Shown: positions 36,280 through 43,846 of the stretch, piece after piece | Layout of the letters: every line of letters begins with the position of its first letter | Position numbering within the stretch: position 1 is the stretch's first letter | From: an uncultured Collinsella sp. | GTDB lineage: Bacteria; Actinomycetota; Coriobacteriia; Coriobacteriales; Coriobacteriaceae | Length of the DNA: 64,000 nt | Reading direction: 5' to 3' | Assembly (NCBI GenBank): GCA_958354105.1 | Contig: CATWVA010000005.1 | Coordinates: 1 to 64,000, forward strand | Notes under the pieces: model-generated | What the model was told of the DNA's origin: nothing | The model's input: only the letters and a program-made list of their open reading frames with translations | Databases searched by the model: none | Position numbers and translations under genes: made by a program

Positions 36280-37407
36280 CTACTTGTCCCCGTCCCCTGC
36301 GGGCGAGTTCTTCTGGTTGCGACGGTTACTCCAGGTCACGTTGTGCTCCTTGTAGTAATCGGGCGCCTCGTTGCCGCTCGCGCTAATGGGGTCGTTGCCA
36401 GTCAGGGTGTCGGCAATATCCTGCACAAACTTAATGAACAGGCTCGAATCGTCAGTCTCGGACGAATCGAAATCGAAACCGAACTCCACCGCGCCGCCGA
36501 TAATCTTGTCCACGCACTCCGGGTCGTCGCCGTCCAGCCAAATGACCACGGTGTACTTGTCCACATCGCCCACGCGGAAGTTCTTGTGGCTGATGGTCGT
36601 CACTACATCTTTAGACGCAAATGGTTCGGTGTTGGGCTCGGGGTTGCCGTCGGCCGCAGCCGCCGCATAGGTGGTGGGCTCGCCATTGCGATACACCCTC
36701 ACGCGCGCCGCCTTCTCCACGCCTTTGCTGGCGTTAACCACCTTGAGCTTGGCGCTGTAGCCCAGGTCGGTCTTGCCGGCGTTGCGGATATAGAAGGTGT
36801 ACGCCACGTAGTTTTTGCCGTTGTGGCTGCCGTCGATGTCGTCCAAATTGTCGGGCAGGTCCTCGGCAGCGATATTGGTGCCGTTGTCCAAGGCGTCGGC
36901 GGCCAGGCGCGCAGTGGCGTTGTTAAAGTCGCCGTTGTCGGCAATGGCCACGCCGCGGCGGAACAGCTCCAGGCGGTTGAGGTTGATAGTGAAGTTGCCC
37001 ATGTTTTCCTGCATAAACGACAGGGCGAATAGCACGCCAAAGGCAAGTGCCAGTACCACGAGGGCCTTTTGCAGTTTGTCCATGCGCAGCAGCGCCGCGC
37101 CGATGCGCTCCATGCGGCGCTTGGGCATATACATAGATACAACCGCGTCGGGGTCGATGTCGTCGAGGTCCTGGTCGGCCAGCGCCTGCTCCAACTCCTC
37201 GATGCGCACCACGCCGCGCAGGTCGCGCTTGGGCTTGCGTTTGGGCTTGGGCTTGGATTTGCCGAAGCGCTTGCGGGAGGTGGGGTCGGTGCTGGGGGTG
37301 TCCTCGGGCTGACTCTCGGTCAAATCCTCAGTCATGCCCTCGGCCATGCCCTCAGCCAAATCCTCGGCAGCTTGATCTTTATTGTCGTTACGCTTGAACA
37401 GTGCCAT
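36280..37407 (-). CDS. TM-anchored relative of the SipW-dependent proteins
   Basis: 375 aa. A long charged cytoplasmic N-terminus (acidic repeats at 12-45, Lys-rich KSKPKPKRKPKRD near 50-63), one TM near residues 113-132 (ALVVLALAFGVLFALSFMQ), then an outside domain with the family signature VVIWLDGDDPECVD (about 300). The TM segment lacks the ATYAWF junction, so it probably stays in the membrane as an anchor or assembly factor. It starts 5 nt after the PilZ stop codon, so the two are co-transcribed. Confidence 0.75.
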   Translation of the reverse strand: MALFKRNDNKDQAAEDLAEGMAEGMTEDLTESQPEDTPSTDPTSRKRFGKSKPKPKRKPKRDLRGVVRIEELEQALADQDLDDIDPDAVVSMYMPKRRMERIGAALLRMDKLQKALVVLALAFGVLFALSFMQENMGNFTINLNRLELFRRGVAIADNGDFNNATARLAADALDNGTNIAAEDLPDNLDDIDGSHNGKNYVAYTFYIRNAGKTDLGYSAKLKVVNASKGVEKAARVRVYRNGEPTTYAAAAADGNPEPNTEPFASKDVVTTISHKNFRVGDVDKYTVVIWLDGDDPECVDKIIGGAVEFGFDFDSSETDDSSLFIKFVQDIADTLTGNDPISASGNEAPDYYKEHNVTWSNRRNQKNSPAGDGDK

Positions 37408-37412
37408 GGCGA

Positions 37413-38078
37413 TCAGATCTTATATTTGGCGCGGATGTAGCCGACGTATTCTTTGACGAGCTCGCGCTCCATGTCGTCGGCATAGCGGAACTGCAGGCCG
37501 CAGACGTTGCGGTACAGGCTGCCCTTGGGCGCGCGGCGCACCCAGCACACGATGCCCAGCTGCTCGGGCAGCTCGTGGCGCTCGCCCTGCAGGCGGATCG
37601 TGGGCATTTGCACGGCCAGGGCCTCGCCCACGTCGGGATAATCGTTGAGGTAGACGGCCAGGCCGCCGGCCGAGACGTCGATGGTCATGGCGTCCTCGGG
37701 CTCGGAGGCGGCCGCGTTGTCGCGCTGGTAGGTAAGGCGCATGGCGACCTTAAAACGCTCGTCGCGGCGCTTGACAAAGGTGCGCTGCTCGGCGACTTTG
37801 CGCATTTTCCAGTAGGTGCGGATGCCTTTTTTCTCGACTGCCTCGGGATAGCCGGCGAGCACGAACGTCTCCTCGCCCACTTTGTATTGCAGCAGCAGCT
37901 TTTGGTTTTCGTCCATGATGAGCGGCTTGCCGGCGAGCATGGGCGCGCTCATAAGGAAGTACGCGTCGTCCAGGTTCTCTTTGTACGTGGCGAGCATGTT
38001 GAAGTCGGTTTTTTGGCCCATGGGCACGTCGAATGCCACCTGAAGCTTGGTCCCCGGCGTTATCTGTTGCTCTGCCAT
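37413..38078 (-). CDS. PilZ-domain c-di-GMP receptor (YcgR-like)
   Basis: 221 aa from the Met at 38078 (GGGGGAG 5 nt upstream); the frame to 38249 is rejected. An N-terminal YcgR-like beta domain (about 1-95) and a C-terminal PilZ domain (about 100-220) with the c-di-GMP-binding pair RRDERF and DVSAGGLAVYL. Such proteins change activity on binding the messenger. The direct linkage to a surface-protein gene (5 nt gap) points to control of the secreted-protein system by c-di-GMP, as in many biofilm matrices. Confidence 0.88.
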   Translation of the reverse strand: MAEQQITPGTKLQVAFDVPMGQKTDFNMLATYKENLDDAYFLMSAPMLAGKPLIMDENQKLLLQYKVGEETFVLAGYPEAVEKKGIRTYWKMRKVAEQRTFVKRRDERFKVAMRLTYQRDNAAASEPEDAMTIDVSAGGLAVYLNDYPDVGEALAVQMPTIRLQGERHELPEQLGIVCWVRRAPKGSLYRNVCGLQFRYADDMERELVKEYVGYIRAKYKI

Positions 38079-38544
38079 GTTGTCTCCCCCAGTCGCGGGC
38101 GCCGATATCATCGTCGTGCGCGATGCACATTGGGCTATTGTACCTGCTTTGCCGCAGGTTTCGATGTGCAGCGCGTGAAATGGCGGGATGCAGGGCGCGG
38201 GTGAACGCGCAGCTGCTCCGCGCGCGGCATTAATCTGACAGCGATGCATGCCCCCGACAGTCCGTCTGTCTATCTCTCAGCCATCTCTCATTTATCTCTC
38301 AGCTTAGAGATGAGTGAGAGATGAGAGACAAAAATGCCGTTATCGGTTCAAGCAAATCACGTTCGCGCAGGTAAACTCATGTATACGGGAACTTTGACTC
38401 GATCCCTAGCCACCTTGCAGCATTGTTATCTCTCAAATTTATCTCTCGTCTTTCAGCTATCTCTCGTGTTAGTGACGAATGAGAGATGAGAGATGCGTGA
38501 GTGATGGACGAGTGTGATTTTTTGGACGGTCGGAAAATCCCTCA
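38079..38544. repeat. Intergenic region with inverted ATCTCTC/GAGAGAT repeat clusters
   Basis: No gene. Two blocks (38271-38330 and 38427-38496) each carry several ATCTCTC copies followed by GAGAGAT copies, about eight in all. Each block can fold into a hairpin. A degenerate copy (CATTCATCCCTC...GATGAATGTGAGG) lies at 43588-43625. Their role is unknown. Confidence 0.65.
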
Positions 38545-38584
38545 AATAAAAAACGGGGCCGGCCTTACGCCGAGCCCCGTTTTC
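38545..38584 (-). terminator. Terminator of the second PTS operon
   Basis: Minus strand AAACGGGGC/GCCCCGTTT stem followed by a T-run. Confidence 0.85.
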
Positions 38585-38685
38585 AAACGGTCAGTTAGTT
38601 ATCCAACGCGCGAGCATAGCAGTCAACATTACGCCGCCGCGAACACTCCCAAGCCCGTTCCGATGATGCAGATTGCGAAGATGCC

Positions 38686-39477
38686 CTAGATGATCCAAAT
38701 GGTCTTGACGCCCTTTTTATAGAGGGCAACGCAAGCGAACGTTGCCAGCAAGGGCAGCAGACCGGGGAAGATCGAATCGAACAGATCCTGCAGGACAATC
38801 TCCGAACCACCCACGTCAAAGGTCAAAGCCGTGGACAGCGAGACCTGTGCCGCAATCATGGCGCCGATAACGGTCATTCCGAGAACACCGGCAGCATGCG
38901 TCATGCGAGACATAAGGTTGCTCTCTTCGGACTGCTGCAAAAACTTGGTTCCCAAGTCGTAACCCAGATGGGCGGCGACGATACGCGTTGCAAAGTTAAT
39001 CACGGAGTAGATAAGCGCGTACACGATGGGGCCGAGCGGGTTGCCCGTCGAAGCGATGCCAATACCAATGCCGGCGGCAACCACGCGGAACGTACCCCAG
39101 TAGAACGAATCGCCGATGCCGGAAAGCGGTCCCATAAGGCCGACCTTCATGGCGTTAATCGAGGACGTGTCGAAGTTCTTATCGGCAGCCGCCTGCTCTT
39201 CCATCGAAACCGTTAGGCCGGCTACAAACGGAAGCACATGAGGCGTGATGTTAAAGAACTCGGTATGGCGATCGAGCGCCGCATAGTAATCGTCGTCGTT
39301 GGGATAGATCTTTCGCAGGGGCTTCTGAATGGTGTACATGAAGCCCATTGCCATCATCTTGTCGTACGACTGCGAGCACTGGCTCGTAAACTGGCGAAGG
39401 AACATGCTCCGATACATATCGGGAGTCATAATCGCGTCCTTCTTGGCCTCTTTGAGGTCGGTGTTCTGGATAGCCAT
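38686..39477 (-). CDS. Mannose-family PTS IID component, locus 2
   Basis: 263 aa, intact. Membrane subunit paired with IIC. The N-terminal SYDKMMAMGFMYTIQKPL, then FNITPHVLPFVAGLTVSMEE and the family hallmark VGLMGPLSGIGDSFYWGTFR are all present; the C-terminus is a hydrophobic helix. Its start codon overlaps the IIC stop by 1 nt (TAATG). This copy has the Gly missing in the locus-1 pseudogene. Confidence 0.93.
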   Translation of the reverse strand: MAIQNTDLKEAKKDAIMTPDMYRSMFLRQFTSQCSQSYDKMMAMGFMYTIQKPLRKIYPNDDDYYAALDRHTEFFNITPHVLPFVAGLTVSMEEQAAADKNFDTSSINAMKVGLMGPLSGIGDSFYWGTFRVVAAGIGIGIASTGNPLGPIVYALIYSVINFATRIVAAHLGYDLGTKFLQQSEESNLMSRMTHAAGVLGMTVIGAMIAAQVSLSTALTFDVGGSEIVLQDLFDSIFPGLLPLLATFACVALYKKGVKTIWII

Positions 39478-40259
39478 TAGAAGTCCTCCTCTTCATCTGC
39501 AGCAACCGTCTGCGGACCGGACGAGCCCTCGCGGAAGGCCAGGAGCAGCGCGACGCAAATGGCAGCTGCGGCGACGCCGACCACGTCCATCTTGAGGTAG
39601 ATGACCATAATGAAGCCCAGGAACAGCCAGGGAAGGAGCTTGTTATCGCCCATGGTCCTGATAAGAAGAGCGAAGCCGATGCAGACCATGACGCCGGACG
39701 CAACGTTGAGGCCGTCCATCACAAACTGCGGAATCGCGCTGAGCGCATTGTTGATAAGGTCGGCACCAAAGAACAGCGAGCCAAACACCAGCAGTGCAGA
39801 CGGAATGCCAATCGACAGCGGCACGATGGTCAGATGGTACAGATTCGCCTTGGCAAGATCGCGATTTGCCAGAGCGGTCTCAATCTTCTTGCAGGCAAAG
39901 GCACCCGGAACGGCGTAGCAGAAGTTGCGCCACACCTGAAGGAAGACGGAGACGGGAAGGGCGAGCGCGACGGCAGTTGCCGTGCCCGTACCCGTAATGA
40001 CGGCAAACGCGCAGCCAAGCACGCCGGAGGCATAGACCTCGGGAGGAACCGCCGCGCCGACCATGATGGCGCCCATGAACATGGACTCCAAAGCAGCGCC
40101 GACGATAACGCCCTGCTGGACATCGCCAAGAATCAAGCCGACAAACAGGCTCGTAAACAGCGGACGACCAAGCATCGTAATGCCAAATAATTGCTCGTCC
40201 ATGGACGCAATAAATGCGACCAGTGCAACTAGAAGATACTGGACAACCATTTCGATCAA
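39477..40259 (-). CDS. Mannose/sorbose-family PTS IIC component, locus 2
   Basis: 260 aa membrane channel subunit with LGRPLFTSLFVGLILGDVQQ near the N-terminus and GAAVPPEVYASGVLGCAFAV in the EII-Sor core, followed by helices up to residue 250 and an acidic tail (DEEEDF). It sits between the SIS gene (72 nt upstream) and IID, and all three probably share a transcript started before the SIS gene. Confidence 0.93.
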   Translation of the reverse strand: MIEMVVQYLLVALVAFIASMDEQLFGITMLGRPLFTSLFVGLILGDVQQGVIVGAALESMFMGAIMVGAAVPPEVYASGVLGCAFAVITGTGTATAVALALPVSVFLQVWRNFCYAVPGAFACKKIETALANRDLAKANLYHLTIVPLSIGIPSALLVFGSLFFGADLINNALSAIPQFVMDGLNVASGVMVCIGFALLIRTMGDNKLLPWLFLGFIMVIYLKMDVVGVAAAAICVALLLAFREGSSGPQTVAADEEEDF

Positions 40260-40331
40260 CCCCAGAAACAGGTCTGCAGGCGAGGCATTCTGCGCAGCTC
40301 GCCTGCAGACAACCGCAGCAATTTGAGAGGA

Positions 40332-41366
40332 TTAGTAGTTCATCTGGTGATAGTAACGACGCGTGGTGAGCGGGTGGTTACGGACGTGCTCGAGATGGCA
40401 GCTCAGACGCTCGGTGATGGTGTAGGTGACCATCGGGGAAACGATCTTGCGGAACTCGGGGTCGCTGAACGGCAGCTCGACCTCGGCGGTGTCAAACTTG
40501 TTCACGCGGACGTTGACGCCCTTCTCGTCGGCGAGCATGTGAGTGAAGTTGTCCACGCGGTCCATGAGCTTACGGGTGTCATCCTCGCCGTAGAGCATGA
40601 TGAGGCTCGTGCCTTCCTCGCACAGCTCGATGGTGCCGTGGAAGAACTCGGCGGCGTGGATGGACTTGGTCTTGATCCACTGCATCTCCTCGAGGATGCA
40701 CATGGCGTAGTCGTAGGCCTCACCCCAGAGCATGCCGGAGCCAATCACCATGTGGTAATCGGTGTCCTTGAAGTCCTCGGCCATGGCGGCGCAGCGCTCG
40801 TCCTGAGCGTCCTTGGCCTTGATGAGGTACGGAGCGATGTTGCCGAACTCTTCCATGAAGGTGTCGTACTTGGGGAAGGCGCCGGCGTTCTTGAGGAAGC
40901 GGGCGACCAGCGTGATCTGGTAGGTGTAGATGGCCTCGCACAGAACGTCGTCCTCGGCGAAGCTGAAGAACTTGTAATCGGCGTACTCGGTGGCCGGGGT
41001 GTTGTCGTTGGAGACATACATCAGCGTGCGGGCGCCCTGCTCCTGGCAGAACTTGGCAGCCTCAATGATCTCGGGGGTGGTGCCGGTACGGGTGGAGAAG
41101 ACGCAGACAGAATCCTTGTTGAAGGTCTTGGGCGGGCAGGCGAGGAACTCTGCGGCGATCTCGCAGTGGACATCGACGTCGGCCGTGGTGGTCTCGACCC
41201 AATACTTCATCGGGAGCGTGTGGGCCCAGGTGCCGCCGCAGCCGATGAAGAAGATGTTGGAATAACCCTGCTCGCAGACCTCGTCCACGGCAGCCTCAAT
41301 CTGAGGACGGAGAGCGAGGGCATCGCTCACAACCTTCTCGTAACGAGGCTCATCGAAATTGAACAT
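40332..41366 (-). CDS. SIS-domain sugar-phosphate deglycase/isomerase, locus 2
   Basis: 344 aa, double-SIS protein. FFIGCGGTWAHTLPM begins the first SIS core, FSTRTGTTPEIIEA is the phosphate loop and HAAEFFHGTIELCEEG carries the likely catalytic Glu and His. The C-terminus is TTRRYYHQMNY. It is the most divergent of the four paralogs (HGT instead of HGP, Glu-Leu after), so its substrate may differ. It has its own promoter region after the terminator at 41476-41513; AT-rich boxes lie at 41412-41440. Confidence 0.85.
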   Translation of the reverse strand: MFNFDEPRYEKVVSDALALRPQIEAAVDEVCEQGYSNIFFIGCGGTWAHTLPMKYWVETTTADVDVHCEIAAEFLACPPKTFNKDSVCVFSTRTGTTPEIIEAAKFCQEQGARTLMYVSNDNTPATEYADYKFFSFAEDDVLCEAIYTYQITLVARFLKNAGAFPKYDTFMEEFGNIAPYLIKAKDAQDERCAAMAEDFKDTDYHMVIGSGMLWGEAYDYAMCILEEMQWIKTKSIHAAEFFHGTIELCEEGTSLIMLYGEDDTRKLMDRVDNFTHMLADEKGVNVRVNKFDTAEVELPFSDPEFRKIVSPMVTYTITERLSCHLEHVRNHPLTTRRYYHQMNY

Positions 41367-41475
41367 CCCTTACTCCTAACTCACTTGGATGAACCCTTCA
41401 TTCATCCCATGACGTTATAATACTTTATATAACTAACTATGCAAGAACTATTTCAGATTTTTTTGATTTTTCTTT

Positions 41476-41513
41476 AATAAAAAGCCCGCCGATCAAATGA
41501 TCGACGGGCATAG
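41476..41513 (-). terminator. Terminator after locus-2 IIB
   Basis: Stem GCCCGTCGATCA/TGATCGGCGGGC (one mismatch) and TTTTTATT on the minus strand. It separates GntR/IIA/IIB from SIS/IIC/IID. Confidence 0.8.
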
Positions 41514-41560
41514 GCATAGAGCATTGGTTCAATAAATGCCGAGCATCAACGTGTTTCCGG

Positions 41561-42034
41561 CTAGAAAACGTCCTTGGCAAACACCTTAGCGTCATTGGGA
41601 ACCTGACGGATTTCGATGGCCACGCCATCGCCCAGGAGCTCTTGGATATGCTCGGCATCTTTCTCGGTCGCAAAGATCGCAGGGGTCGGATGAAGCGTGG
41701 TCTCAGGGGTCTTTCGGGTTCCGCCCAGATTGATCTCTTTGATGTCTTTGCAACCCTTAGCGAGACGATAGACATCTTCAATCGTCTCAGTGATGATAAA
41801 CAGCGAATACTTGTCGGTAACGCCGCTGTTGAGCGCCTCGATAGCAGCGTCAACATCCTTGATGACGAGTTTAACGCCGTTGGGGCGGGCGAGCCTCAAG
41901 GCCGCCTTCCTCATGTCGTCTTTTGCCAAAGCATCGCTGGCAAGCAAGATGCAATCTACATCCAAAGCGTGAGTCCAGGACATGGCAACTTGGCCGTGAA
42001 TCAGTCGGTAATCAACTCTCGTAAGCTTAATCAT
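41561..42034 (-). CDS. Mannose-family PTS IIB component, locus 2
   Basis: 157 aa from the Met at 42034 (MIKLTRVDYRLIHGQVAMSW); the Met at 42043 sits directly on the ribosome site and is rejected. The phospho-acceptor His is in RLIHGQV. Its partner IIA is encoded upstream (72 nt gap). Cytoplasmic and soluble. Confidence 0.93.
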   Translation of the reverse strand: MIKLTRVDYRLIHGQVAMSWTHALDVDCILLASDALAKDDMRKAALRLARPNGVKLVIKDVDAAIEALNSGVTDKYSLFIITETIEDVYRLAKGCKDIKEINLGGTRKTPETTLHPTPAIFATEKDAEHIQELLGDGVAIEIRQVPNDAKVFAKDVF

Positions 42035-42105
42035 CGTTATCATCTCCGCACGTGATAAAGGGAATGACAGGTGTGGCCCCTAGCTAGGGCTCGAACCAGA
42101 ACTAA

Positions 42106-42525
42106 CTAGAACTCTTCTTCCTCGGCGCCGGCAAGCATGTCCGCCGCCTCGCAAAGCTGAATAAACGAACGCGATCCCTCGACCGCGGCTTTGGCCTTGT
42201 CCGCATCCAGGGAGTCCAGCTGTGTAACCATTTCCACCAGCAGCGGCAAGTTCATTCCAGCGATTAACGTAAACGATCCGTCGGTCTGCCTCTGAATGAA
42301 TTCGTTGTTTACAGAGCCGCCAAAGATGTCAGTCACGACAAACCAAGAGTCGGCAGGGTCCCTCGTCTCCATCCATGCATCAATCAACGCCGCGACGTCC
42401 CTTGAATCGTCATCGACATAGGCGCACAGGCACTCGATTCGGTCGTTGGTGCCCATCAGAATCTCCAGAGAGCTTTTCATGCCTTGGGCGAGATAACCAT
42501 GACTCGCTAGCAATATCTTATTCAT
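42106..42525 (-). CDS. Mannose-family PTS IIA component, locus 2
   Basis: 139 aa. The N-terminal MNKILLASHGYLAQGM contains the phospho-His (His9), and the middle VVTDIFGGSVNNEF matches the IIA fold of the mannose family. It receives phosphate from HPr and gives it to IIB. It is the only free-standing IIA in the window, so it could also serve the IIA-less first locus. Confidence 0.92.
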   Translation of the reverse strand: MNKILLASHGYLAQGMKSSLEILMGTNDRIECLCAYVDDDSRDVAALIDAWMETRDPADSWFVVTDIFGGSVNNEFIQRQTDGSFTLIAGMNLPLLVEMVTQLDSLDADKAKAAVEGSRSFIQLCEAADMLAGAEEEEF

Positions 42526-42627
42526 AGTTCTCCAATACCAATAGGACGTACTATATTGTCATAACAAAGTATATTAGCAATCTACCCTACGTGGTGTGTC
42601 TATTTTCCAAATCCGCGAACGGTAACA

Positions 42628-42649
42628 ATTGGTCGGTAAATCGACCAAT
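42628..42649. promoter_or_regulatory. Inverted repeat before locus-2 IIA
   Basis: ATTGGTCG-N6-CGACCAAT, just after the GntR stop codon. It may be a weak terminator or an operator for the IIA-IIB transcript. Confidence 0.35.
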
Positions 42650-42660
42650 CTATCGCTAAT

Positions 42661-43365
42661 TTACAAATAGAACTTCAGTCGCTCGGTGCAGTACACCTGA
42701 CGGGAGATGAAAAGCGGCTCGCCACTTGGGGCATAACGTCTATCGACAAACAGAAGCAGCGAAGAGTCCAGCTCCACGTTAAGGTATGCCGCCTCGAGCT
42801 CGCTCGCATAGCAGACCTCGAGCGTACGCGTGTTGGGACCCATCTTGATCCCCTGGCGATCGAGTACCGCCATCAGCGAATCATCGAGGGACTCATGCTC
42901 CAAAAAAGAAAGCGCAGCGGAATAGCTATTGGTTTCCAGCATCGTGGGCTTGCCATCCACAAGGCGCAGACGACGGCTACGCAATACCTTTTGGGTATCG
43001 TCTACGCCCAGGAACTTCGCGTCTCGCAGACTTGGGAAGTCCCAGCCCATTTCGAGAACCCTGGTAGACGCCTGTTTGCCCGCAAGCTGGCACGAATGGG
43101 TAAAGCTCTCACGGTCGTCCGCGGCATACATCTGCGTGTCCGACGAAACGAACGTGCCCTTGCCGCGGGCCCTCTCAACAAGCCCAGCATCTTCCATTTC
43201 TTTAATTGCGGAGCGAACCGTTATTCGGCTCACGCCAAATTGCTCGATAAGCTCCGCCTCGGTCGGAAGCTTATCTCCCGGGCGGTACGTGCCGTTGGCG
43301 ATTGAATCAGAAAGCGCACGAACAATCTGTTTGTACAGGGGGATAACGCTATTTGCCTCAACCAT
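42661..43365 (-). CDS. GntR/UTRA transcriptional regulator, locus 2
   Basis: 234 aa from the Met at 43365 (MVEANSVIPLYKQIV), AAAGG 10 nt upstream; the Met at 43374 is only 1 nt from that site. The winged helix (LPTEAELIEQFGVSRITVRSAIKEME, about 33-58, then RGKGTFV) is followed by a UTRA domain. It precedes the IIA/IIB genes and probably represses the whole locus. Its operator is unclear: TATATTGT-type sequences occur at about 42550 and 43411, but I could not fit one consensus. Confidence 0.9.
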   Translation of the reverse strand: MVEANSVIPLYKQIVRALSDSIANGTYRPGDKLPTEAELIEQFGVSRITVRSAIKEMEDAGLVERARGKGTFVSSDTQMYAADDRESFTHSCQLAGKQASTRVLEMGWDFPSLRDAKFLGVDDTQKVLRSRRLRLVDGKPTMLETNSYSAALSFLEHESLDDSLMAVLDRQGIKMGPNTRTLEVCYASELEAAYLNVELDSSLLLFVDRRYAPSGEPLFISRQVYCTERLKFYL

Positions 43366-43639
43366 ATCAACCATACCTTTACAAGGAATCAGCAGCCTAT
43401 AGATAAATGACTTATATTGTATTAGAACTTTTTAGCACTCCACGCCATTTCCTATAATGTTTTAGCAAACGAGGGGTTATTTTGCGTAAGCGGTGTAGAG
43501 TCCATCCATTTCCGCATACAGCTTCAATCTGATGGCGGTATATGCATCCGATAAGCCGATTGATTTTTATCTTATACCTGTCTCACATTCATCCCTCGTC
43601 GTAGAGATGAATGTGAGGTGAGAGATACGTACTTGACGC

Positions 43640-43756
43640 GCGAGCGTGGATATTTGGACGGTTTTTGGGCTTTTGGCGGCCGATTTCGTCCGAAAATCCA
43701 CGCTCGTGCGGCAGACGTCCGAATTTCCACGCTCGTGTGCCAGAAAATCCACGCTC
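43640..43756. repeat. GAGCGTGGA/TCCACGCTC repeat block 1
   Basis: One GAGCGTGGA at 43642, then three TCCACGCTC copies (43697, 43725, 43748) 28 and 23 nt apart. The rest of 43366-43788 has no gene apart from a degenerate ATCTCTC-type repeat at 43588-43625. The block ends just before the promoter of the M16C gene. Confidence 0.75.
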
Positions 43757-43766
43757 ATCCGGCAGA

Positions 43767-43794
43767 TTGGTCGAAGGCCCCATATGGGTATACT
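43767..43794 (+). promoter_or_regulatory. Promoter of the M16C peptidase gene
   Basis: TTGGTC, 16-nt spacer, TATACT; start expected near 43801, giving a leader of about 45 nt. Confidence 0.5.
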
Positions 43795-43846
43795 CTCGGA
43801 GATTCGACTCGATTCGCCCCCGTTGGGGCGTCAAAGGAGACTGCAT

